NCBI GenBank assembly: GCA_002336085.1
Contig: DDEH01000130.1
Location: 1 to 31,228, forward strand
Length of the DNA stretch: 31,228 nt
Source: Flavobacteriales bacterium UBA1959
GTDB lineage: Bacteria; Bacteroidota; Bacteroidia; Flavobacteriales_D; Sanyastnellaceae
Direction of reading: 5' to 3'
Shown: positions 1 to 7,945 of the stretch, one piece after another
Layout: each line of letters begins with the position of its first letter
How positions within the stretch are numbered: position 1 is the first letter of the stretch
The notes under the pieces: generated by a model
Database searches by the model: none
What the model was told of the DNA's origin: nothing
What the model saw: only the letters and a program-made list of their open reading frames with translations
Program-made: the position numbers and the translations under genes

Positions 1-272
1 CGCCAACTGCTGACGCAGATGATGATGATCAGTATATCACAGTGAAGTCTCCTATGATTGGAACCTTCTACCGCAGATCGTCACCTGATAAAGATCCCTT
101 TGTCGAGGTAGGCGACTCTACCAAAGTAGGAGAAACCATTTGCGTGATTGAAGCCATGAAGCTTTTCAATGAGATTGAATCAGAAATCACAGGCAAGGTT
201 GTAAAAATCCTTGTAGATGACAATTCACCTGTTGAATATGATCAACCGCTTTTCTTGGTGGATCCCTTCTGA
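1..272 (+). CDS. accB: Biotin carboxyl carrier protein of acetyl-CoA carboxylase (5' truncated)
   Basis: This is the C-terminal half of the acetyl-CoA carboxylase biotin carrier. The reading frame is open from base 3, so the true start lies before the window. What remains is the lipoyl/biotinyl barrel, with the biotinylation motif [10 protein letters not shown]; the acceptor lysine is the codon at 159-161. In this family biotin on that lysine is carboxylated by AccC, and the carboxyl group is then passed to acetyl-CoA to make malonyl-CoA for fatty-acid synthesis. The acidic, low-complexity stretch just after base 3 fits the usual linker between the N-terminal region and the biotinyl domain. 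accC begins 11 bases after the stop, so the two are co-transcribed and probably co-translated. Confidence 0.95.
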   Translation, partial: PTADADDDDQYITVKSPMIGTFYRRSSPDKDPFVEVGDSTKVGETICVIEAMKLFNEIESEITGKVVKILVDDNSPVEYDQPLFLVDPF

Positions 273-283
273 ATCCAATCGCC

Positions 284-1618
284 ATGTTCAATAAAATTTT
301 GATTGCGAACCGCGGGGAAATTGCCCTGCGCGTTATCCGAACTTGCAAAGAAATGGGCATCAAAACTGTGGCGGTTTATTCCACAGCTGATGCAGAAAGT
401 CTTCACGTACGATTCGCTGACGAAGCCGTCTGTATTGGACCGCCGAGGAGTGCAGAATCGTACTTAGACATTCCAAGGATCATTGCAGCTGCGGAGATTA
501 CCAACGCCGATGCAATTCATCCTGGCTACGGATTCCTCTCAGAGAATGCAGACTTTTCTCGCATTTGCGCTGAAAACAATATCAAATTCATCGGAGCTAG
601 CCCTGAGATGATTGAAGCCATGGGCGACAAAGCATCTGCCAAGGAAACTATGAAGAAAGCGGGAGTTCCGACGATTCCAGGCAACAAAGGAATACTCGAA
701 AATTTGGAGGAAGCCTCAAAAATCGCTGAGAAAATCGGATACCCTGTCATGCTCAAGGCTACAGCTGGAGGCGGTGGAAAAGGCATGCAAGTATGCCACG
801 ACGACGAGGGCTTAGCTGAAGGATGGGAATCCACTCGACGAGAAGCTGCCGCCGCATTTGGTAACGACCAAATGTATATGGAGAAGTTTGTGGTAGAACC
901 TCGGCACATCGAAATCCAAATTGCAGCCGATCAACGCGGAAAAGCCTGTCACTTGTCCGAGCGTGATTGTTCCATTCAGCGACGTCACCAAAAACTAGTC
1001 GAAGAAACCCCTTCTCCCTTCATGACGGACAAGCTCCGTGAAAAAATGGGGAAGGCCGCAATCAAAGCAGCCGAGGCCGTCAAGTATGAAGGCGTGGGTA
1101 CGGTAGAGTTTTTAGTAGATGCGAACCGCGACTTCTACTTCATGGAGATGAATACACGAATACAAGTAGAGCATACAATCACCGAGGAGGTAGTGAATTA
1201 CGACTTGATCAAAGAGCAAATTAAGCTGGCTGCTGGCGAAAACATCAGTGGAAAAAACTATTATCCTCAGATGCACGCAATCCAGTGCCGAATCAATGCT
1301 GAAGATCCAGACCGCAATTTCGCCCCTTGCCCGGGAACGATCACTGATTACCATGCACCTGGTGGTCATGGCGTTCGTCTCGACACCCATGTATATTCTG
1401 GTTACAGCATTCCACCGTATTACGACTCCATGATCTCCAAACTCATCGTAGTCGCCCAGACCAGGGATGAGGCCATTTTAAAAATGCAGAGGGCATTGGA
1501 TGAATATGTAATCGAAGGAGTCAAAACGACCATCCCGTTTCACCAGCGGTTGATGCGCAACGAACGATTCAAAAGTGGTGACTTCACGACCAAATTCATG
1601 GAAGAGGAGACAGTCTGA
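284..1618 (+). CDS. accC: Acetyl-CoA carboxylase, biotin carboxylase subunit
   Basis: A 444-residue biotin carboxylase, full length for the family (about 445-450). It uses ATP and bicarbonate to carboxylate the biotin on AccB. The N-terminal biotin-carboxylase fold starts [17 protein letters not shown], followed by the [13 protein letters not shown] motif. The ATP-grasp glycine-rich loop GGGGKGM is at residues 162-168, and [16 protein letters not shown] (from residue 288) holds catalytic and metal-binding residues. The C-terminal domain contains the expected CRINAEDP and YYDSMISKL segments. The ATG at 284 gives the canonical N-terminus. It sits 11 bases after accB in the same operon. Two hairpins downstream (1633-1649 and 1656-1684) probably end transcription. 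Confidence 0.97.
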   Translation: MFNKILIANRGEIALRVIRTCKEMGIKTVAVYSTADAESLHVRFADEAVCIGPPRSAESYLDIPRIIAAAEITNADAIHPGYGFLSENADFSRICAENNIKFIGASPEMIEAMGDKASAKETMKKAGVPTIPGNKGILENLEEASKIAEKIGYPVMLKATAGGGGKGMQVCHDDEGLAEGWESTRREAAAAFGNDQMYMEKFVVEPRHIEIQIAADQRGKACHLSERDCSIQRRHQKLVEETPSPFMTDKLREKMGKAAIKAAEAVKYEGVGTVEFLVDANRDFYFMEMNTRIQVEHTITEEVVNYDLIKEQIKLAAGENISGKNYYPQMHAIQCRINAEDPDRNFAPCPGTITDYHAPGGHGVRLDTHVYSGYSIPPYYDSMISKLIVVAQTRDEAILKMQRALDEYVIEGVKTTIPFHQRLMRNERFKSGDFTTKFMEEETV

Positions 1619-1632
1619 AAATTTCTAAATTC

Positions 1633-1649
1633 AACGCTGCTTCAGCGTT
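1633..1649. terminator. Perfect 7-bp hairpin after accC
   Basis: AACGCTG at 1633-1639 pairs perfectly with CAGCGTT at 1643-1649 around a three-base loop. Only a short T run (three T) follows on the plus strand. By itself it is a weak terminator. With the stronger hairpin seven bases downstream it forms a tandem pair between the convergent genes accC and rfaE2. Confidence 0.45.
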
Positions 1650-1655
1650 TCTCAG

Positions 1656-1687
1656 AAAGCCGCCTCAATCTTTGGAGCGGCTTTTTT
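1656..1687. terminator. Rho-independent terminator between accC and rfaE2, overlapping the rfaE2 stop
   Basis: AAAGCCGC at 1656-1663 pairs with GCGGCTTT at 1677-1684 (8 bp, 13-base loop). The T run continues to 1687 on the plus strand, so accC transcripts should end here. On the minus strand the mirror hairpin is followed by TTTCT, so it may also work weakly for the rfaE2 operon. The rfaE2 stop codon (1665-1667) lies inside the loop. Confidence 0.7.
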
Positions 1688-2159
1688 CGATGATGGCTGT
1701 AGTGGAGTGGCCTTCCAAAAAGGGGATAACGGAGACTATCCCCCCGTATTCTTTAACTTCCTTCGAACCCACGATGTAGCGCTTGTCCTCTGAACTGCGC
1801 ACGCCCGGATCATAATCTCCGCCCTTGATCAATACGTCGGGACGAATTTGATTGATCAAATCCAACGGCGTCTGGGACGTGAATATTACTACCAATGCCA
1901 CCGATCGAAGCGACTCTAAAACGATTTTTCGCGAGGCTTCATCATTGATAGGACGATTCGAGCCTTTCCCCAGCAAACGCACACTAGCATCAGAGTTAAT
2001 CCCAACAACGAGTCGTGTTCCAAGAGCAGCTGCACCGCTCAGATACGTCACGTGGCCCGCGTGCAGAATATCAAAAACGCCATTGGTGAACACAATTGAA
2101 TCACCATTTGCTCTCCACGACTGGAGTGTGGATTGGATATCGAGGGGCACCTGTTCCAT
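1665..2159 (-). CDS. rfaE2: D-glycero-beta-D-manno-heptose 1-phosphate adenylyltransferase
   Basis: A 164-residue nucleotidyltransferase of the cytidylyltransferase fold. FTNGVFDILHAGHVTYL carries the HxGH signature (residues 33-36), and a conserved IKGGDYDP segment appears later. The family transfers AMP from ATP to heptose 1-phosphate, making the ADP-heptose precursor of the LPS inner core. In Enterobacteria this activity is the C-terminal half of the fused HldE; here it stands alone, as is common in Bacteroidota. Its ATG follows the stop of the flippase-like gene directly (TGA then ATG), so the two are translationally coupled as the last part of a panD-led operon. A glycerol-3-phosphate cytidylyltransferase is the main alternative, but length and motifs favour RfaE2. 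Confidence 0.88.
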   Translation of the reverse strand: MEQVPLDIQSTLQSWRANGDSIVFTNGVFDILHAGHVTYLSGAAALGTRLVVGINSDASVRLLGKGSNRPINDEASRKIVLESLRSVALVVIFTSQTPLDLINQIRPDVLIKGGDYDPGVRSSEDKRYIVGSKEVKEYGGIVSVIPFLEGHSTTAIIEKSRSKD

Positions 2160-3152
2160 TCAGTCTTTGTTCATAGCTATTGATGCTTTTTCCTTCCGCA
2201 GACGAAACCACATAAGGGCCAGGTAGGAGATACCTCCCGTTACTATGATCATCGCGGTTTGTGTAAACCAAATCACATTAGCAACGGCGAAGCCCAATTC
2301 TTGCGCGTAACCAAGTGCAGAGAATCCCAACATCACTGCCCAGTGATACGCACCTACTCCTCCCGGTGCAGGCATGACCATACCAAAACCTCCAGCTACC
2401 ATAATAAACAAGGCTTGTGGAACCGAAATAGAAGCGACTGAGTCAATGGATTTGAAAATCACCCAGGCCATTAAAAAGTACATGCTCCAAATGAAAAACG
2501 TATGGAACAAGAATGTCCACTTCTTTTTCATTTGGCGAATACTGCTCAGCCCTTCCCAAACACCCTTTAAAAATGAAACTACCTTTTGGGCAAAGGGGAG
2601 TTCCAAAAGTGCCTTTCGCTTGACCCACACTGCTGCCAAGGCACTCAAAGCGGCAATTGCCCCGATGGAAACGTTCGTCGTGTCTGGGAGTTCCGCCCCT
2701 GCAACCAATCCAAGAAATGCCGGTGTATTCGCAACTACGGCAATGACCGTCAGTGCCATCAAAATCACAAAATCTACCACCCTTTCACTAATAACTGTAC
2801 CGAACAATTGATCTACGGGGATGTCATCGGTTTGATTGAGCGCAGCGCAGCGAGCAAGTTCCCCACTGCGAGGAATGAATGTATTCGCAAAATAGGCAAA
2901 TGTCACAGCATGCACAGTGCGCAAAGACGATGGCTTGTGGCCTAGAGGGTCCAACATAATGACCCAACGCAATCCTCTACTCACAATGGCCAAATAACCC
3001 ATTACGAAAGACATAATTAGTCCTCCCCACGAAGCTGAACGCATGTCGCTCCAGAGCGCCTCGCGGTCGTCCACCATCGAGAATGCCATCCAAAAGAGGA
3101 ATACGCCAATGCCTAAAAACACCACGTAGGTCAGGATCTTACGAACGTTCAT
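2160..3152 (-). CDS. Flippase-like integral membrane protein (lysylphosphatidylglycerol synthase TM region / UPF0104 family)
   Basis: A 330-residue membrane protein with about eight hydrophobic segments, the first at roughly residues 9-28. Overall composition, with the segments [15 protein letters not shown] and [11 protein letters not shown], fits the family sharing the transmembrane domain of lysylphosphatidylglycerol synthase (COG0392, AglD-like). No MprF-type synthase domain follows, so lipid lysylation is not implied; the substrate is unknown. Its ATG overlaps the panD stop in an ATGA (3149-3152) and its stop abuts the rfaE2 start. A PanD plus flippase-like pair is familiar in Flavobacteriia. 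A second, unequal paralogue lies at 6820-7932. Naming the family is fairly safe; assigning a transport role would be inference. Confidence 0.85.
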   Translation of the reverse strand: MNVRKILTYVVFLGIGVFLFWMAFSMVDDREALWSDMRSASWGGLIMSFVMGYLAIVSRGLRWVIMLDPLGHKPSSLRTVHAVTFAYFANTFIPRSGELARCAALNQTDDIPVDQLFGTVISERVVDFVILMALTVIAVVANTPAFLGLVAGAELPDTTNVSIGAIAALSALAAVWVKRKALLELPFAQKVVSFLKGVWEGLSSIRQMKKKWTFLFHTFFIWSMYFLMAWVIFKSIDSVASISVPQALFIMVAGGFGMVMPAPGGVGAYHWAVMLGFSALGYAQELGFAVANVIWFTQTAMIIVTGGISYLALMWFRLRKEKASIAMNKD

Positions 3153-3502
3153 GAAATAAGCTTATTCGTTGCAGTATCTGGAAAAACCAACTTGGGTTGA
3201 TGTTTCTCAGCTTCCTCCGGTGTCATATTTCCATAGGCAATGACGATGATCACGTCACCGACTTGCACCCGTCGAGCAGCAGGTCCATTGAGACCAACCT
3301 GTCCGCTTCCGCGCTCTCCCAGAATTGTGTACGTCTCAAACCGTTCACCGTTATTGATGTTCACAATTTGCACCTTTTCGCCTTCATACAAACCCGCCGC
3401 ATCCAACAGGTCGGGATCAAGGGTGATGGAGCCAATGTAATTTAAGTCTGCCTGAGTGACGGTCAAGCGATGCAACTTTGCTCGCAGCATTGTAATCAAC
3501 AT
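3149..3502 (-). CDS. panD: Aspartate 1-decarboxylase proenzyme
   Basis: A 117-residue pyruvoyl enzyme that decarboxylates L-aspartate to beta-alanine for pantothenate and CoA synthesis. The self-cleavage site is visible as Gly24-Ser25 in NYIGSITLD; the serine becomes the pyruvoyl group. Lys9 and the conserved LNGPAARR segment are also present. Counting from the ATG at 3502 puts the cleavage site at the same residue number as in E. coli PanD, which supports this start over the internal ATG at 3490. The gene heads an operon with the flippase-like gene (ATGA overlap) and rfaE2. panC, often next door in Flavobacteriia, is not in this window. A TACTTTTG promoter box ends four bases before the ATG, predicting a leaderless or nearly leaderless mRNA. 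Confidence 0.95.
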   Translation of the reverse strand: MLITMLRAKLHRLTVTQADLNYIGSITLDPDLLDAAGLYEGEKVQIVNINNGERFETYTILGERGSGQVGLNGPAARRVQVGDVIIVIAYGNMTPEEAEKHQPKLVFPDTATNKLIS

Positions 3503-3506
3503 GCCG

Positions 3507-3514
3507 CAAAAGTA
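3507..3514 (-). promoter_or_regulatory. -7 promoter element for panD (leaderless layout)
   Basis: On the minus strand this reads TACTTTTG, an exact match to the Bacteroidota -7 consensus TAnnTTTG. Only four bases (CGGC) separate it from the panD ATG, so the start site should fall on or next to the start codon. A TTTG (3534-3531) lies 16 bases upstream, slightly closer than the usual 17-23. Confidence 0.6.
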
Positions 3515-3569
3515 TGAAACACGAGTGCATCAAACTGTTTCTTCGGAAGGATGTTCCTCAGGAGCCTTC

Positions 3570-5096
3570 TTATTCTGCAGGAACCCATCGCAATTCAACC
3601 CTTCGATCCAACTTTGGGACGCCTGTAACTTCGGCATCACCCTTGGCGATACAGGTAATATATTCCGCGCTCAAACCTGCTGAAACCACTAGCCTTTTCG
3701 TATGCATTGCACGTGATAGTGACAAAATATTGTTTCCTTCGAAGGAACCATTAGCATCCGTGTGACCTTCGATTAAGAGGCGGCGATGAATCGGCCAATT
3801 GCCTTCAGTACTCTTTGCTTTATTTAACCATTTCCTCATCTCTTCTTGGTCATTTTCTGACAATTCAAACCGCGATTTCTCGAATCGACCCGTCCAGTTT
3901 GGTAGCACTTCCAATCGACTGGCATCGCCCGCGTGAGGCCGCGGCCATCTTCCCAGAGCATCCAAAGGCAACAAATCGAAAACAAACGCAGTACCCCCCT
4001 CCATTCGATAACTCCGAATGAGCTTCCATCCCGGCCAATATTCTTCCAAACACGATGTTGATAAGCAACGTTCGAAAACATGACAAACCGCACCATCAGG
4101 AATGGAGCGTCCAGCCAATCGAGGCGAAACTTTTACTGTCATGGCGGCGTCCAATGGGACATTGCCGATACTAACCCTTCCCTGCTCATCACATGGCCCG
4201 GAAAAAACATGAAGTCCACCTCCACGTTCTTGAATCACAACATCGAGGCCGGACAACGGCTCTCGACGATGCCGAAATTCCAATGCAAAGTCAGCCTGGA
4301 TATTTTCTTCAGTTGATGGCGGACCAACCCACCATAAATCCATGCCAGTGCTTCCCGCGCGAGATGCTGAAAGATAAAAACCTGCCTCCCAGCTGTCACC
4401 CGCTGGAATTGCAGCCAACTCGTCCCCTTGCGAATTGAGCGGAGGTGGCAAAGGCTGAGCGCTCTGATAATTGTCTGTACGCAAGGATTGGTATACGTCA
4501 AAGCCACCAAGACCCTCCGGCCGACCGTCACACGCAAATAGCAGCGTACCGTCTTGAAAATTAGGATAAACCTCATCGCCATCAGTGTTCAATCCTAGCA
4601 AAGGAATAGGCGCGCTCCAACCCGCAGAAGACTCCTGAGCCATGTACAAATCAAAGTCATCCTCCGAACTCACTGCTGCACTCATCACCAAAACACCCCG
4701 AATCGGATCAATTGCCACATGCTGAATAGCCTCAAATCCAGGCCATTCTGCGCTGTAAAAAGCTCGTAAAACAACCGATTCAGGTTGCGAAAAGTTGGAC
4801 CACCCTTGAAGGCGAGCCGATTCCCAATCTATTTTTTCCTCCCTAAACCATGCCGAGGTTCCTTTGCTTTCAAGAGACCGTTCAGATCGGCTGAAATACA
4901 TGGCTTGTCCGTCCCAGCCAATGAGCACTTCATCGTCTGCCGAGTTCAATTCGGACAGTGAAATAAATTGCCAATCATCGTTCTGCGCAACAATGCCTTG
5001 AGCAAACATGAGGCACGATAAAAAAATTAAAAGCAACCCTTTCGGCGTATACACAAGCAAAGAACGTGCTTGTGTGAATGGCTCATGCAAGGTCAT
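3570..5096 (-). CDS. OmpA-family envelope protein with PD40-like propeller region (PorE-like architecture without TPRs)
   Basis: A protein of about 508 residues predicted to reach the periplasm and bind peptidoglycan. A hydrophobic signal-like segment (about residues 18-37) ends near AQGIVAQ. Middle repeats such as LNTDGDEVYPNFQDGTLLF and GGFDVYQ are typical of PD40/WD40-like propellers in Bacteroidota OmpA proteins. A beta-rich linker follows, possibly a carboxypeptidase-regulatory-like domain. The C-terminal OmpA domain has LLIEGHTDANGSFEGNN and LSLSRA, keeping the Asp and Arg expected to bind diaminopimelate, and ends DRRVELRW. The domain order resembles the T9SS protein PorE, but no N-terminal TPRs are visible. 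I chose the ATG at 5096 because it overlaps the stop of the upstream DUF3109 gene as ATGA; an in-frame ATG at 5120 would lengthen that overlap. Confidence 0.82.
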   Translation of the reverse strand: MTLHEPFTQARSLLVYTPKGLLLIFLSCLMFAQGIVAQNDDWQFISLSELNSADDEVLIGWDGQAMYFSRSERSLESKGTSAWFREEKIDWESARLQGWSNFSQPESVVLRAFYSAEWPGFEAIQHVAIDPIRGVLVMSAAVSSEDDFDLYMAQESSAGWSAPIPLLGLNTDGDEVYPNFQDGTLLFACDGRPEGLGGFDVYQSLRTDNYQSAQPLPPPLNSQGDELAAIPAGDSWEAGFYLSASRAGSTGMDLWWVGPPSTEENIQADFALEFRHRREPLSGLDVVIQERGGGLHVFSGPCDEQGRVSIGNVPLDAAMTVKVSPRLAGRSIPDGAVCHVFERCLSTSCLEEYWPGWKLIRSYRMEGGTAFVFDLLPLDALGRWPRPHAGDASRLEVLPNWTGRFEKSRFELSENDQEEMRKWLNKAKSTEGNWPIHRRLLIEGHTDANGSFEGNNILSLSRAMHTKRLVVSAGLSAEYITCIAKGDAEVTGVPKLDRRVELRWVPAE

Positions 5097-5677
5097 GAGC
5101 GTGATTTTTCTTTGTTCCAAGCATCACAAATGACCTGGGCCTCTTCGTACCATTCCTCGCCAAACCTTCGAACCAAGGCTGTTTTGCAAAAATCCAACAC
5201 GTTTGTCTGACTCGATGCACCGCACGAACGTGCAGCATCGCAAATAGACCAACTGTGTACATTGAGAGCCGAAAAATCCTGCAATTCTTTGATTCTAATG
5301 GGATACAAATGGCACGAAATTGGCTTTGGCCATTGAGTTTCGCCCCTTCGCCAAGCCTGCTCAAAAGCACATTTGGCCGTACCATTCACGTCGAAAGTGG
5401 CATATACACACTCCTTCCCGTTGATGATGGGCGTTACAAACTCCCCGTCGTGATCGACCTCAAATAGCCCTACCTCCTCAATTACTTTGATAGCTTCTGG
5501 CCTGAGATGTGGCTTTATAGTTTCAAAAACATCCTCAATTTTACCAATCTCCTCCTCGGTCAGCGGCGCACCGCTCTCCCCTTCCACGCAGCATGCTCCC
5601 TTGCATTTTGCAAGGTCACAGGCAAATAATGTCTCAAAAACATCCTCCGAAATCAGCGTGTCTCCCAATGCGATCAT
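5093..5677 (-). CDS. DUF3109 family Cys-rich protein
   Basis: A 194-residue soluble protein of a conserved family of unknown function. The N-terminus has CDLAKCKGACCVEGESGAPL, a CxxxxCxxxCC cluster. Further cysteines include GKECVYA, AKCAFE, ISCHLYPIR, SICDAA and DFCKTAL. The pattern resembles zinc- or iron-sulfur-binding YkgJ-like proteins, but cluster type is inference. The start is the ATG at 5677, because homologues begin MIALGDTLI-like; the frame stays open upstream to an ATG at 5770 but that extension looks non-coding and would overlap the divergent radical SAM gene. Its stop overlaps the OmpA-family start (ATGA). A TAATTTTG box ends five bases before the ATG, with a TTG 22 bases further upstream. 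Confidence 0.88.
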   Translation of the reverse strand: MIALGDTLISEDVFETLFACDLAKCKGACCVEGESGAPLTEEEIGKIEDVFETIKPHLRPEAIKVIEEVGLFEVDHDGEFVTPIINGKECVYATFDVNGTAKCAFEQAWRRGETQWPKPISCHLYPIRIKELQDFSALNVHSWSICDAARSCGASSQTNVLDFCKTALVRRFGEEWYEEAQVICDAWNKEKSRS

Positions 5678-5682
5678 GGGAG

Positions 5683-5715
5683 CAAAATTAAATCGAACAA
5701 CCCGAACCACCGCAA
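5683..5715 (-). promoter_or_regulatory. Promoter for the DUF3109-OmpA operon (TTG-N22-TAATTTTG)
   Basis: On the minus strand TAATTTTG (5690-5683) matches TAnnTTTG exactly, and TTG (5715-5713) lies 22 bases upstream, within the spacing described for Flavobacterium promoters. The box ends five bases before the ATG at 5677, predicting a leaderless transcript. Confidence 0.6.
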
Positions 5716-5731
5716 CAAGAACGTGAAGAGT

Positions 5732-5739
5732 TAACTTTG
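5732..5739 (+). promoter_or_regulatory. -7 promoter element for the radical SAM gene (leaderless layout)
   Basis: TAACTTTG is an exact TAnnTTTG match ending five bases before the ATG at 5745. No clear TTTG is visible at the -33 position. It lies back to back with the DUF3109 promoter in a 67-base divergent intergenic region. Confidence 0.5.
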
Positions 5740-5744
5740 AACGT

Positions 5745-6788
5745 ATGCAGAACGGGTGGCATAAAGGCAATCGTGTGATTTGGGATCGCTGGCGCAGAAT
5801 TCAACCGTTGAATGTAAAACGAATTCGAAATGCTTGGGCATTGCAGCGAGGTTACAGAGCCATGCAGCATAGTAAGATTGCACCTCAAAAAGCCTGGCCG
5901 ATGAGCCTCAGCGTTGAGCCCACCACCTCTTGCAATTTGAGATGCCCCGAGTGTCCTTCAGGATTAAGATCTTTTACGCGTCCCACGGGAATGCTGCAAA
6001 CTGAAATGCTCGCTGATTTGATGAATGAAGTGGGACCACACTTGGCCTATTTGAACCTCTACTTTCAGGGAGAGCCTTACTTGCACAAAGGCATGGACGA
6101 ATTGGTTCGACTTGGGCGCAAGCACGGTGTTTACACTTCGACATCAACCAATGCTCATTTCCTGCGGCCTGAAAGATGCGAAGCGATTGTGCAATCAGGG
6201 CTGAATCGACTCATCATCAGCATTGATGGTACCACTCAGGAAACCTATGAATCCTACCGTGTAGGAGGTCAGCTAGACAAAGTCGTGGAAGGAACGGAAA
6301 ATATGCTTCGTGCGCGCAAGAGGGCAAAGCACGGGCTGCCGCATGTCGTCTGGCAGTTTTTAGTGGTGGGGCCAAACGAGCATCAATTGTCCGATATCAA
6401 GGCTATGGCCAAGCGAGTAGGTGTGGACGAATTGGTTGTCAAAACTGCACAACTTGACTCCCCAGTAGACGGACATCCGCTGTTGACCAAAGATCCAAAT
6501 CTGCGCCGCTACGACCGCAATTCCAACGGCAAGTGGTCCATCCGAAATACATTCCGCGACGAATGCTGGCGGATGTGGCAAGGATGTGTAATGACCTGGG
6601 ATGGGCGAATTGTTCCATGCTGCTTTGATAAAGACGCCGAACACGCAATGGGGACGTTTGGAGAACAATCCTTTAACAGTATCTGGTTCAGCGCAAAATA
6701 TGACGCCTTTCGCGCGCAAATCTTCCACGCTCGATCCAGCGTAGAAATGTGCCAGAACTGTTCCGAGGGGAGTCATGTGTACGCTTGA
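5745..6788 (+). CDS. Radical SAM protein with C-terminal SPASM domain
   Basis: A 347-residue radical SAM enzyme. The SAM-cleaving [4Fe-4S] motif CNLRCPEC (CxxxCxxC) is at residues 63-70, preceded by LSVEPTTS. A GEP-type motif follows (FQGEPYL), then LIISIDGTTQETYESYR. The C-terminal SPASM region has cysteines in DECWRMWQGCVM, RIVPCCFD and MCQNCSEG, expected to hold an auxiliary cluster. SPASM enzymes modify peptides or, in some branches, sugars and other small substrates; the substrate here is unknown and no obvious precursor peptide is nearby. The roughly 40-residue basic N-terminal extension is retained because the promoter box sits immediately before this ATG. The next gene, 31 bases on, is a flippase-like membrane protein, so a shared lipid or envelope pathway is possible but unproven. 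Confidence 0.88.
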   Translation: MQNGWHKGNRVIWDRWRRIQPLNVKRIRNAWALQRGYRAMQHSKIAPQKAWPMSLSVEPTTSCNLRCPECPSGLRSFTRPTGMLQTEMLADLMNEVGPHLAYLNLYFQGEPYLHKGMDELVRLGRKHGVYTSTSTNAHFLRPERCEAIVQSGLNRLIISIDGTTQETYESYRVGGQLDKVVEGTENMLRARKRAKHGLPHVVWQFLVVGPNEHQLSDIKAMAKRVGVDELVVKTAQLDSPVDGHPLLTKDPNLRRYDRNSNGKWSIRNTFRDECWRMWQGCVMTWDGRIVPCCFDKDAEHAMGTFGEQSFNSIWFSAKYDAFRAQIFHARSSVEMCQNCSEGSHVYA

Positions 6789-6819
6789 AACAGCCATCAA
6801 AAGGTTTTAACTTGTGAGC

Positions 6820-7932
6820 ATGGCCCCTTCCAAAGCAAACTATTTCCAGTGGCAACGATGGATTTGGCCGGTGTTCGCTGGGACAGCTGCTGCTGCCGCT
6901 GTCACTTGGTACGGCCTGCAGCAAGAAGTCATCGACCCGATTAACCAAGAAACTGTGCCGTCTATCAAACTGCTCCGCGCATTTGATTGGGATGAAAAAG
7001 CCTTTTTAGCGGTACTTGGATTGCTCGGTTGCATTGTACTGCGTGACCTAGGATATATGTATCGTTTGCGAATTTTGTCCAACAGTTCGATGCGCTGGCG
7101 CCAGTGTTTTGACAGCATTGTACTCTGGGAATTGGCCTCGGCATTAACGCCCAGTGTGGTTGGCGGATCTGCGGCGGCCGTTTGGATTCTAAAACGAGAA
7201 GGCATGCGATGGGGAAAAAGCCTAGCAACCATTTTCGCCACCGCATTGATGGATGAATTGTTTTATCTCCTTGCCGTCCCCATCATGTTTGGAATCGCAC
7301 TGCTTTCCGACCATTCCATCTTTCCAGAGATTGCGTCAGATGCATCAGGAATAAACACAAGCTTGCCCGTGCTTTTTGGCATGGCCTATGCGTTCATTGG
7401 CGCTCTTACCGCCGTTATTCTTTACGGTTTAATCATCCAGCCCGATGCCACATTCCACCGTCTTACTCGTTGGAGCAAAAGACGTCCACTGCAGCGATGG
7501 GAACCTGCGATTGCAAGTTGGGCAAGTGATTTGCGAGAGGCCTCTCGCACACTAAAGCAAGCAACAGCTACTTTTTGGGGCAAGGCCTTCCTTGCGACAT
7601 GCATTAGCTGGTGCGCACGATTCGCCACATTGAACATGGTGTTTTCAATCTTTTATTCCAATGTCCCACATGCGGCTTTGCTTGCACGACAACTTGTACT
7701 TTGGCTAGTATTAACCATCAGTCCCACTCCTGGATCAGCCGGAGTGGCTGAGCTCGGACTTCCGGCCCTCACGTCCGACCTCATAGGGATTGCATATCTC
7801 GCTATCGTAGTGCTCATTTGGCGTCTTTCCACCTATTTCATGTACCTGATAGTGGGTGCACTCATACTTCCCCAATGGCTTCTGAAGACAAGAAGTGATT
7901 CGTCCGTGCAAGAACCGATTGCGGCTCCGTAA
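6820..7932 (+). CDS. Flippase-like integral membrane protein (lysylphosphatidylglycerol synthase TM region family), second copy
   Basis: A protein of about 370 residues with many hydrophobic segments (first at about residues 12-28). TPSVVGGSAAAVWILKREG and TISPTPGSAGVAELG match the conserved features of the COG0392 flippase-like family. The conserved glycine/proline motif near the C-terminus corresponds to [10 protein letters not shown] in the shorter paralogue at 2160-3152; otherwise the two differ much. No synthase domain is present. I place the start at the ATG at 6820; a GTG two codons earlier (6814) is possible. It lies 31 bases after the radical SAM gene and 13 bases before the PLP enzyme. 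A near-match to the promoter box (TAACTTG) ends five bases before the ATG. Confidence 0.83.
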   Translation: MAPSKANYFQWQRWIWPVFAGTAAAAAVTWYGLQQEVIDPINQETVPSIKLLRAFDWDEKAFLAVLGLLGCIVLRDLGYMYRLRILSNSSMRWRQCFDSIVLWELASALTPSVVGGSAAAVWILKREGMRWGKSLATIFATALMDELFYLLAVPIMFGIALLSDHSIFPEIASDASGINTSLPVLFGMAYAFIGALTAVILYGLIIQPDATFHRLTRWSKRRPLQRWEPAIASWASDLREASRTLKQATATFWGKAFLATCISWCARFATLNMVFSIFYSNVPHAALLARQLVLWLVLTISPTPGSAGVAELGLPALTSDLIGIAYLAIVVLIWRLSTYFMYLIVGALILPQWLLKTRSDSSVQEPIAAP

Positions 7933-7937
7933 CTTTG
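7930..7937 (+). promoter_or_regulatory. -7 promoter element for the cystathionine gamma-synthase-type gene
   Basis: TAACTTTG is an exact TAnnTTTG match made partly from the upstream gene's TAA stop. It ends eight bases before the ATG at 7946. No TTG is visible at -33. It may be an internal operon promoter. Confidence 0.4.
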
Positions 7938-7945
7938 ACCCAACT

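Noticed and set aside
5678..5770. N-terminal extension of the DUF3109 frame to an ATG at 5770
   Set aside because: It would overlap the radical SAM start, cross the promoter region, and add residues absent from the family.
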